From UBA1479 sp040218445 (lineage in GTDB: Bacteria; Pseudomonadota; Alphaproteobacteria; Rhodospirillales; Casp-alpha2): DNA of 64,000 nt. This document shows, piece after piece, positions 54,416 to 64,000 of this stretch. Within the stretch, counting starts at the first letter, position 1, and each line of letters opens with the position of its first letter. The stretch lies in NCBI GenBank assembly GCA_040218445.1, contig JAVJRK010000004.1:43115-107114 (forward strand). The letters run 5' to 3'. Position numbers and translations under genes: made by a program. The notes beneath the pieces are model-generated. The model was not told the DNA's origin. It ran no database searches and saw only the letters and a list, made by a program, of their open reading frames with translations.

Positions 54416-55384
54416 ATGACCATGGTTCAGGCGATGCTGGCCGAACGGCCGGTTCTCGATCCGCAAAAATTCCACGATCCCCGAACCACCGCGAAGGGAG
54501 AGCCCCGCGCCGCCGTGGCGTTTGCGGGCCTGCGCACCCTGTGGATCAACACAGGATCGCTCTGCAACATCGAATGCGATGGCTGCTATATCGAAAGCGG
54601 GCCGAAAAACGACCGCCTTTCCTATATCTCACAGGGCGAAGTGGCTGCCTTTCTGGACGAGATCGAACGCGACCGCTTGGGCACCCAGGAAATCGGCTTC
54701 ACCGGCGGCGAGCCGTTCATGAACAAAGACATGGCCGACATGGCCGGCGATGCGCTCGCACGCGGTTTTCGCGTCCTGATCCTGACCAATGCCATGGCAC
54801 CCATGTGGCACAAACGGGACCGGCTGGCGGACCTTCACCGCCGTCACGGCGAGGCCCTTGCCGTCCGTGTGTCCGTCGATCATTTCACCCCGGACGGTCA
54901 CCAAGGCATTCGCGGCGCCGGATCCTGGGCCCCCATGATCCGGGGGCTGAAATGGCTGGCGGATGAGGGCATTAACCTTTCCATCGCCGCACGCCAGCCG
55001 TCAGGCGAAACGAACGCCCAAACCCGCGCAGGCTTCGCGGACTTGTTCACGGCGGAAAACATCCAACTCGACGCAGGATCGCCGAAGGGTTTGGTCATCT
55101 TCCCCGATATGGACGCGGCCCGCGACGTGCCGGAAATCACCGAAGCCTGTTGGGGTATCCTGGGCGTTGATCCGGCAAGCATGATGTGCGCCACGTCCCG
55201 CATGGTGGTCAAACGTAAGGACAGTGCCGAGCCGGTTGTCCTGCCCTGCACCTTGCTGCCCTACGATGCCCGATTCGAGATGGGCCCGACCCTGGGCGAT
55301 GCAACTGGCCCCGTGCATTTGAACCATCCCCATTGCGCCACCTTCTGCGTGCTTGGCGGCGCCAGCTGTTCCGGAAGCGATTAA
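54416..55384 (+). CDS. radical SAM protein, unknown substrate
   Basis: A 322-residue radical SAM enzyme. The SAM-cluster cysteines are C50, C54 and C57 (CNIECDGC), with GGEPF for SAM binding at about residues 100-104. Further cysteines occur near MMCATSR, LPCTLL and in a C-terminal HCATFCVLGGASC group, which suggests a second iron-sulfur cluster. The start is taken at ATG 54416, since upstream in-frame codons are unsupported. It ends five bases before the metallophosphoesterase start, so it belongs to the same transcript as the inositol-type genes downstream. Its reaction is unknown. Confidence 0.85.
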   Translation: MTMVQAMLAERPVLDPQKFHDPRTTAKGEPRAAVAFAGLRTLWINTGSLCNIECDGCYIESGPKNDRLSYISQGEVAAFLDEIERDRLGTQEIGFTGGEPFMNKDMADMAGDALARGFRVLILTNAMAPMWHKRDRLADLHRRHGEALAVRVSVDHFTPDGHQGIRGAGSWAPMIRGLKWLADEGINLSIAARQPSGETNAQTRAGFADLFTAENIQLDAGSPKGLVIFPDMDAARDVPEITEACWGILGVDPASMMCATSRMVVKRKDSAEPVVLPCTLLPYDARFEMGPTLGDATGPVHLNHPHCATFCVLGGASCSGSD

Positions 55385-55389
55385 CGATC

Positions 55390-56283
55390 ATGGCCGACCC
55401 CATCCGCCCTCACTTGGAATTAGGCCCCCTGAACGGCCCGGTGATGCTGTTCGGCGGCCCCTATTCCAATCTGCAGGCGACGCAGGCCCTGCGCGCCGAA
55501 GCCAGCCGCCTCGGCATCCCGGCTGGCCGGGTGATCTGCACAGGCGATGTGGTCGCCTATTGCGGCGATCCCGACCGGACCCTGGATGAAATCATCGGTT
55601 GGGGTTGCCATGTCGCCATGGGCAATTGCGAGGAAGCCCTGGGCGAAGGCGGCGACGACTGCCGCTGCGGATTCGAAAAGGGCTCGCAATGCGATCTTCT
55701 GTCCGTACGCTGGTTCGCCCATGCCAGTGCCCGTGTCACGGCCGATCAGAAAGCCTGGATGGCCGCCCTGCCCCATCCCATCACATTCGAAATGGGGGGT
55801 GCCAAATTCGCCGTGGTGCACGGCCATTCCCGGGATATTTCCGAATGGGTGTTCGCCTCGACCCCCGAGGGCGAGAAACACGTGGCCTTGGATGATCTTG
55901 GCGTCGATGCGGTGATCGCCGGGCATTCCGGCCTGCCGTTCAGCCATGTGCTGTCCGACGGGCGCCTGTGGCACAACCCGGGTGTGATCGGCGTTCCCGC
56001 CAACGACGGCACGCCCCGGGTCTGGTATTCGCTGCTGGAATCAGGGACAAAGGGCATCACCATCCGCCACCTGGCGCTGGATTACGATTTCGAAGGGGCC
56101 CGGGCGCGCATGGCCGAGGAAAGCCTGCCCGATGCCTACCGCATCGCCCTGAAAGACGGGCTGTGGCCGAATTTGGACGTCCTGCCCACGGCCGAAAGCG
56201 CGGAAACAGGCCGGCCTATCGGCATCGCGCCCGTGACTTGGACACCACCGCCCTTGCCTGCCGCCGCCCAGCGAGTACAGTAA
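55390..56283 (+). CDS. metallophosphoesterase
   Basis: A 297-residue calcineurin-fold phosphoesterase. Visible motifs are CTGDVVAYCGD (GDxxxY), MGNCEEAL (GNCE/GNH element), VVHGHSRDIS and AGHSGLPFSH. The usual first DxH is replaced by FGGPYSNLQA, a variant seen in a subgroup of this fold. The start ATG at 55390 lies five bases past the radical SAM stop, and the CDP-alcohol transferase starts eight bases after its stop. This context makes it a candidate for removing a phosphate from an inositol phosphodiester product, an inference only. Confidence 0.82.
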   Translation: MADPIRPHLELGPLNGPVMLFGGPYSNLQATQALRAEASRLGIPAGRVICTGDVVAYCGDPDRTLDEIIGWGCHVAMGNCEEALGEGGDDCRCGFEKGSQCDLLSVRWFAHASARVTADQKAWMAALPHPITFEMGGAKFAVVHGHSRDISEWVFASTPEGEKHVALDDLGVDAVIAGHSGLPFSHVLSDGRLWHNPGVIGVPANDGTPRVWYSLLESGTKGITIRHLALDYDFEGARARMAEESLPDAYRIALKDGLWPNLDVLPTAESAETGRPIGIAPVTWTPPPLPAAAQRVQ

Positions 56284-56290
56284 CCCCCAA

Positions 56291-57379
56291 ATGCAAACCT
56301 CGCCTCATTCGGGCGGATCGGGCGGGCCCGGTTCCGGCCCCCTGCTTCATATTGATGCCCGGCCAAAGACCCTGGGAAACGTTGATCCCGGCGGCTTCAT
56401 CCTGGGACTTTCCGTGCTGGCACGTCTGGTCAAAACGGCCAAAAAGAACGGATTCGCCACGATCCAGGTGGCCGGTGATTCGTCGCTGGAACCACTTCTG
56501 GCCGGAACGGATGCAACGCTGACACCGCCGGACACCTTCCCATCCGCGGGCGCTGCCGTCGTGCCTGCAACCTACCTGGGCGAGAAGGCCTGGCTCGCCG
56601 ATCTGGCAGCCCGGCCCGGCGACGCGACACAGATGACCTTCCCGGTCCCGCCCTTGGATCTGGCCGTCGATCCCGACATCAAGAAGGCGGAGCAGCGCCT
56701 GCTGTCCACCCTGATCAAGGATACGGACGGCTTCATGTCGCGCCATTTCGCCCGTCCCATTTCCCTTCGGCTATCGCGCATCCTGGCGCCCCGCGGCGTA
56801 ACTCCCAACCAGATGACCGTTGTCAGCACGGCCATCGGACTGTCGGCCGCGCCTTTCTTTCTGTCATCCAGCCCCCTGATGCAGACCCTGGGCAGCGCGT
56901 TGTTCATTCTGCATTCCATAGTCGACGGCTGTGACGGCGAACTGGCACGTTTGACCTTCCGGGAATCGCGGATCGGCGGGCTGCTGGATTTCTGGGGTGA
57001 CAATCTGGTTCATGTGGCCGTGTTCGCGGCCATGGGCCTGGGCTGGGCAATGGCGGCGGACGCCGTCTGGCCGCTGTATCTGACCGGCCTGGCCGTGGCC
57101 GGGACCGCAGGTTCGGCAGCTGCGGTCTATTGGTTCACACTGCGCCGCAAGGATACAGGCGGGCCGGTCTATACGTCGGTCTCAAGCGGCACGCCGGACC
57201 GTCTGTCGAAACATCTGGACGCCCTGTCACGCCGGGACTTCATCTATCTGGTATTCGTCCTGGCGTTGTTCGGCAAAGCGGCCTGGTTCCTGGCCCTTAC
57301 CGCCGTGGGTGCGCCCGTGTTCCTGATCTTGGTGCTGATCCTGGCAGCACGCACCCGCCCTGACGAACGGTCTGCCTAG
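56291..57379 (+). CDS. CDP-alcohol phosphotransferase resembling DIPP synthase
   Basis: A 362-residue membrane protein. The CDP-alcohol transferase signature is exact: D212-x2-D215-G216-x2-A219-R220-x8-G229-x3-D233-x3-D237, followed by about five membrane helices. A KDTDGFMSR...RPISLRLSR...TPNQMT segment (about 143-175) recalls di-myo-inositol-phosphate-phosphate synthases. The N-terminal 115 residues look like a decayed nucleotidyltransferase fold (GGFILGLSVLARLVKTAKK), lacking the GxGxR...PKP start. It probably joins CDP-inositol to an inositol phosphate or a lipid acceptor. Starts eight bases after the phosphoesterase stop. Confidence 0.8.
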   Translation: MQTSPHSGGSGGPGSGPLLHIDARPKTLGNVDPGGFILGLSVLARLVKTAKKNGFATIQVAGDSSLEPLLAGTDATLTPPDTFPSAGAAVVPATYLGEKAWLADLAARPGDATQMTFPVPPLDLAVDPDIKKAEQRLLSTLIKDTDGFMSRHFARPISLRLSRILAPRGVTPNQMTVVSTAIGLSAAPFFLSSSPLMQTLGSALFILHSIVDGCDGELARLTFRESRIGGLLDFWGDNLVHVAVFAAMGLGWAMAADAVWPLYLTGLAVAGTAGSAAAVYWFTLRRKDTGGPVYTSVSSGTPDRLSKHLDALSRRDFIYLVFVLALFGKAAWFLALTAVGAPVFLILVLILAARTRPDERSA

Positions 57380-57409
57380 TATCCTACCTATCTAGATCCC
57401 TAGGGGTGC

Positions 57410-59290
57410 CTAGGCGATAGAGCGCAACCGGCCACGCAAGCGGTCTTCGGCGATGGCCAGGGCTTCCGGTGTGTCCACGTCCAGCCACCAGTTCCCGGTG
57501 ACGTCACAAACCGTGGCCCGGCCCAGTCCCGCCAATTCGCGCAAGCCGTCGGCAAGGCCGTGGCGACCTTCTTCGGCGGCCAGGCGAAGGCCCTCGAACA
57601 GGCCGTCCGTGCAGTACATGACACCCGTGTCAGCGGCATCCCAGACGTCCAGGCTTTTGGAGATTTCCGTGATGGCGGCGGCGTCAAGGCGTACCTTCAT
57701 TACGTCGTCCATGTCGACGATGCCGGATTTGTCGTGATCGACGGCCAATACCATGGCGCCCGGCGCCGGTGCCTGGGCGGCCAGTGCCATCGGAAGGCCC
57801 GCGTCATACAGATGATCGCACATGGTCAGGATGAACGGTTCGCCGGACAGCGCCTCGGCTGCGGCCAAGGTACTGGCGCCGTTTCCTTTTTCCCAATCGT
57901 CGGCATGCACAAAGGTCATCGGGGCCATGCCAAGACGCTGGGTCAGCGAGGTGAAATAACTGCGCACCATTTCGGCCTCGTGCCCCAGGGAAACCACGAA
58001 CCGTTCGATGCCCAAAGACTCCCGCAGCGACGTGACAATGCGCTCACCCAAGGTGACGCCGGCAACCGGAACCAACGGCTTGGGCAGGCTGGCATTGGGG
58101 AACAGGCGCGAGCCCGTACCGGCAGCCAGGATCAGGGCGGTTTTCGGCGCATCCGTCGGCACCGCCAGGTCGCGGTCGTCCGCCCGATGGCTCGTGACGC
58201 TGGCCGATCCGCCGGCGATAAAGGCATTGGTCAATTCCCGTGCCATGGAATCGCGCATCTGCACGGGCGGGCTTTTCATGTAATAGGCGGAGGGCGCATC
58301 CAGCGGCCCGCCGATACCCCGCTCCAAGCCCAATTTGGCGCATCGGATGGCATCGATCACGACGCCTGCGCTGTTGGGGGAATCCTGTACCGACAGGCGC
58401 AATTCCATTTCCAGCGGCACGTCGCCGAAGCCACGGCCTTCCATGCGGATGAAAGCGACCTTGTTGTCGTTCTGCCAAGGCACGTAATCGGACGGCCCGA
58501 TGTGGATGTCGTTGCTGTCGATGGGAACGTCCAACTGCGATGTCACGGACTGGGTCTTGGATTTCTTCTTGGACTTCAGGCGCGAGTGCTGAAGCATGTT
58601 GAGAAAATCCGTATTGCCGCCGGTATTGAGCTGATACGTGCGGTCGATGGAAACGCCGCGGTCGCCGAACAGGCGCGCCAGCTGGCGGTGAACGATGGTC
58701 GCACCGACCTGACTTTTAATGTCGTCGCCGACAATGGGCACACCGGCCTGGCGGAAGCGCCCGGCCCAATCCGGGTCCGTGGCAATAAACACGGGCACGC
58801 AGTTGACCATGGCGACACCGGCATCCAGGCAGGCCTGAGCGTAGTGTTTGACCGCCTGGTCCGAACCTACGGGCAAGTAGCACACCAGGACTTCGGCCCC
58901 TGTGTCGCGAAGCGCCTGGGCGACGTCCTCCGGTTCCTGATCGGCGGCGCGGAAGGCGCGGTCGTCTTCGTAGTCCCCCATATGGTCGGCGATGCCGTCC
59001 AGCACCGGTCCCATGCGGACGATGACGTCCGAGACCGGCAAGGCGCGCTGGAACACGGTGGTGCAATTGGGCTTGGCGAAAATCGCCTTTTCCACGGGCT
59101 GGCCCACCTTGCGGCGGTCGATGTCGAAGGCACAGACGACCTGTATATCCGTAACACCCCAACCACCCACGTCCGGGTGCATCAAACCGGCATGTTCGCT
59201 GCCGTTACCCCGGCGATAAAATTCCAACCCCTGAACAAGTGAACTGGCGCAATTCCCCACCCCTGCGATAGCAATTTTGACTTTAGACAT
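57410..59290 (-). CDS. inositol-1-phosphate synthase fused to a CTP:inositol-1-phosphate cytidylyltransferase-like domain
   Basis: A 626-residue fusion. Residues about 3-362 are an archaeal/actinobacterial-type INO1: IAGVGNCASSLVQGLEFY, LPVGSDQAVKHYAQ, GDDIKSQVGATI, LNTGGNTDFLNML and DSPNSAGVVIDAIRCAK; this part converts glucose-6-phosphate to inositol-1-phosphate. Residues about 384-626 are a nucleotidyltransferase with ILAAGTGSRLF...PKPL, EKGNG (467-471), TMCDHLYD (489-496) and WWLDVDTPE (601-609), the motif set of CTP:inositol-1-phosphate cytidylyltransferases. The start is the ATG at 59288-59290; a GTG three codons upstream is in frame. Convergent with the CDP-alcohol transferase gene, whose chemistry follows on directly. 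Confidence 0.88.
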   Translation of the reverse strand: MSKVKIAIAGVGNCASSLVQGLEFYRRGNGSEHAGLMHPDVGGWGVTDIQVVCAFDIDRRKVGQPVEKAIFAKPNCTTVFQRALPVSDVIVRMGPVLDGIADHMGDYEDDRAFRAADQEPEDVAQALRDTGAEVLVCYLPVGSDQAVKHYAQACLDAGVAMVNCVPVFIATDPDWAGRFRQAGVPIVGDDIKSQVGATIVHRQLARLFGDRGVSIDRTYQLNTGGNTDFLNMLQHSRLKSKKKSKTQSVTSQLDVPIDSNDIHIGPSDYVPWQNDNKVAFIRMEGRGFGDVPLEMELRLSVQDSPNSAGVVIDAIRCAKLGLERGIGGPLDAPSAYYMKSPPVQMRDSMARELTNAFIAGGSASVTSHRADDRDLAVPTDAPKTALILAAGTGSRLFPNASLPKPLVPVAGVTLGERIVTSLRESLGIERFVVSLGHEAEMVRSYFTSLTQRLGMAPMTFVHADDWEKGNGASTLAAAEALSGEPFILTMCDHLYDAGLPMALAAQAPAPGAMVLAVDHDKSGIVDMDDVMKVRLDAAAITEISKSLDVWDAADTGVMYCTDGLFEGLRLAAEEGRHGLADGLRELAGLGRATVCDVTGNWWLDVDTPEALAIAEDRLRGRLRSIA

Positions 59291-59459
59291 TGATGTCACT
59301 TCTTCGTCCTATGATCGGTTAACACTGATTAGCCCGCAGGGGGATATATAGGCTTGCTGTAACGCTTCTGTAGCATGAACGGAAAGAAACGGTCACCCGG
59401 AAACAGGCGTGCCCGTTGATTGAGGCAACATCCCCCGAACCGGGCGCGTTACCCGCAGG

Positions 59460-59933
59460 TTATTTAAAGCTGACTTCGCAAATTTCGTAGGCTTTTGAGC
59501 CACCGGGTGTCGTTACCTCGACGGAATCATCAACCGACTTTCCGACCAGCGCACGGGCCAGGGGCGAGGTCACGGAGATCATGCCCTTTTCCAGGTCTGC
59601 TTCGTGCTGGCCGACGATGCGGTAGCTTACTTCCTCACCGGTGTCTTCATCGGCCAGAAGGACCGTCGCACCGAAGCGCACGGTATCGCCGGTCATGCCC
59701 GAGGTGTCGATCACTTCGGCCAGGCTGACGACGGATTCAAGTTCCGCCACGCGGCCTTCGATAAAGCCCTGTTTTTCACGCGCGGCATCGTATTCGGCGT
59801 TTTCCGAAAGGTCGCCGTGTTCGCGGGCCGCCGCGATCGCCTGGATAACGGCCGGGCGTTCGACGGTCTTAAGGCGCCGCAATTCGTCTTCAAGGGCCTT
59901 CAGGCCCTCGCGCGTCATCGGGATTTTTTCCAT
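59460..59933 (-). CDS. greA: transcription elongation factor GreA
   Basis: A 157-residue factor that enters the RNA polymerase secondary channel and restarts arrested complexes by aiding transcript cleavage. It has the N-terminal coiled coil with acidic tip (AREHGDLSENAEYDAAREKQG), then the FKBP-like C-terminal domain. The start ATG at 59931-59933 has GGAG upstream. It is preceded on the same strand by carB, as in many alphaproteobacteria. Confidence 0.96.
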   Translation of the reverse strand: MEKIPMTREGLKALEDELRRLKTVERPAVIQAIAAAREHGDLSENAEYDAAREKQGFIEGRVAELESVVSLAEVIDTSGMTGDTVRFGATVLLADEDTGEEVSYRIVGQHEADLEKGMISVTSPLARALVGKSVDDSVEVTTPGGSKAYEICEVSFK

Positions 59934-60035
59934 ATCACCGTTCTCCAACGCCTCTCCGGGGGGCGCCAAAACAAAAACCTTACACCCGGCCCCCAGTCGC
60001 AGGGACCGCCCAAAACCGCATCATGTCGGAATTGA

Positions 60036-63302
<3,267 letters not shown>

Positions 63303-63312
63303 TTTATGATTG

Positions 63313-63344
63313 AACCACAGAGACGGTGAGACAATGAGAAGAAA
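63313..63344 (+). repeat. left inverted-repeat arm of the GxxExxY cassette
   Basis: A 32-base arm (AACCACAGAGAC...GAGAAGAAA) matching the reverse complement of 63746-63777 at 29 of 32 positions; the three mismatches lie in the middle. It starts ten bases upstream of the carB start. Confidence 0.8.
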
Positions 63345-63356
63345 GAATGAGGGGCA

Positions 63357-63743
63357 TCATAGGACCAGTCTCCGGATGCCGTTCTTGAGGACGGCGGAAT
63401 TAAAATTGAGCAACAATCCAGTCTTAAGACCGCTTAGCTTCAGATAGGTCAGCAATTGAGCTTCATGGATGAGCAAAAGGTTTTCTACCGTCTTCAATTC
63501 AACAACCAGCCTGTCCGCAACGACTATGTCCAGTCGGTACCCGCAGTCGAGTTTGGCGTCTTTGTAAATAACAGGCAGCGAAACCTGTCTTTCGAAGGCG
63601 ATATCGGCCGCGCCAAGTTCATAACAAAGACATTCCTCATAAGCCGACTCCAATAATCCAGGCCCCAGGTGACGATGAACCTCAATTCCTAGACCAATAA
63701 CTTTCTCAGTCAGGGGGTCGTTCTGGAGAGCGGGACGGCTCAT
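63357..63743 (-). CDS. GxxExxY-family protein
   Basis: A 128-residue protein of the GxxExxY family (PF13366): the naming motif G-L-L-E-S-A-Y is near residues 28-34, with GYRLDIVVADRLVVELKTVENL and a LLTYLKLSGLKTGLLLNFN tail, resembling a PD-(D/E)xK-like nuclease core (D...E-x-K). It is flanked on both sides by 32-bp inverted repeats and sits between carA and carB, where it is not normally found; base composition is slightly more AT-rich than neighbours. Its job is unknown; mobile or toxin-like behaviour has been suspected for similar genes. Confidence 0.85.
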   Translation of the reverse strand: MSRPALQNDPLTEKVIGLGIEVHRHLGPGLLESAYEECLCYELGAADIAFERQVSLPVIYKDAKLDCGYRLDIVVADRLVVELKTVENLLLIHEAQLLTYLKLSGLKTGLLLNFNSAVLKNGIRRLVL

Positions 63744-63745
63744 GT

Positions 63746-63777
63746 TTTCTTCTCATCGCCTCACTGTCTCTGTGGTT
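63746..63777 (-). repeat. right inverted-repeat arm of the GxxExxY cassette
   Basis: Inverted partner of 63313-63344 (29 of 32 identical). It overlaps the carA stop codon (63776-63778) by two bases, so the insertion lies exactly at the end of carA. Confidence 0.8.
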
Positions 63778-64000
63778 AGTTCTTCTTTTCCATCAGCTTC
63801 ACGAAGCGCTTGAATAGGTAATGCGAATCCTGCGGACCCGGCGAGGCTTCCGGGTGATACTGCACGGAAAACACGGGCTTGCCGTCGACGCGGATGCCTT
63901 CAAGCGCGCCGTCGAACAGGGAACGGTGGGTTTCGATCACCCCCTGGGGCAGGCTGTCCCGTTCGACCACGAAGCCATGGTTCTGCGAGGTGATTTCGAC
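63776..64000 (-). CDS. carA: carbamoyl-phosphate synthase small subunit, 3' part (runs off window end)
   Basis: The last 74 codons of the glutaminase subunit, in the frame that continues past 64000. The class I amidotransferase end is visible: SQNHGFVVE, the catalytic HPEASPGPQD (His-Glu of the triad) and HYLFKRFVKLM. It ends at TAA 63776-63778, which overlaps the inverted repeat of the following cassette. Its partner carB follows on the same strand beyond the cassette. Confidence 0.95.
   Translation of the reverse strand, partial: VEITSQNHGFVVERDSLPQGVIETHRSLFDGALEGIRVDGKPVFSVQYHPEASPGPQDSHYLFKRFVKLMEKKN

Noticed and set aside
57560..59242. 560-residue plus-strand frame opposite the INO1-IPCT fusion
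   Set aside because: Antisense of a strong family match; composition is typical of shadow frames.

Overview
The window looks like a chromosomal segment of a GC-rich alphaproteobacterium, most likely a Rhodospirillales-type free-living or marine organism. The reasons are high GC with rare AT-rich intergenic spots, E. coli-type SerA, an ETF-ubiquinone oxidoreductase, a PAS_5-like protein, a soluble transhydrogenase, glutathione-dependent formaldehyde oxidation, and many CoA, GST and dioxygenase genes. I saw no phage, plasmid or classical IS gene and no CRISPR array. Two tRNA genes are present: Gln(TTG) on + and Gly(CCC) on -.

Layout. 1-7.9 kb: the 5' end of a PA0069-type radical SAM gene, a TIGR04283/TIGR04282 glycosyltransferase pair, two paralogous FliL-like membrane proteins, a small secreted protein, moaB, a lytic transglycosylase and a family-4 uracil-DNA glycosylase. 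8-18.8 kb: ETF-QO, a META lipoprotein, katG, sthA, a TauE/SafE permease, a cold-shock protein, a TPR protein, ispE and tRNA-Gln. 18.9-32.8 kb: a minus-strand signalling block with two small STAS-like proteins, a NarL-type regulator, a chemoreceptor with an HBM-like sensor, a 2462-residue soluble hybrid histidine kinase with 13 PAS and 2 GAF domains, a degenerate-GGDEF/EAL protein, a coiled-coil protein and a single-domain receiver. 33-47.6 kb: metabolic genes (redoxin, serA, two SDRs, cupin, ArsR plus permease, TauD-like and PhyH-like dioxygenases, two GSTs, CBS protein, msrB, acyl-CoA dehydrogenase, CaiB-type CoA-transferase). 47.8-50.3 kb: an RTX protein and a 35-residue membrane peptide. 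50.5-53.8 kb: a formaldehyde operon (class III ADH, TPR, MaoC, S-formylglutathione hydrolase).

54.4-59.3 kb is the most interesting part. A tightly packed plus-strand set (radical SAM, metallophosphoesterase, CDP-alcohol phosphotransferase of the di-myo-inositol-phosphate-phosphate synthase type) converges on a gene that fuses inositol-1-phosphate synthase to a CTP:inositol-1-phosphate cytidylyltransferase-like domain. Together they could cover every step from glucose-6-phosphate to a phosphodiester-linked inositol compound or an inositol phospholipid, with a radical SAM enzyme as an unexplained extra step. The window ends with greA, carB and the 3' end of carA. Between carA and carB sits a GxxExxY gene flanked by 32-bp imperfect inverted repeats, which looks like a small inserted cassette.

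All calls come from reading the sequence and protein motifs; no database search was run, and family names rest on remembered signatures.
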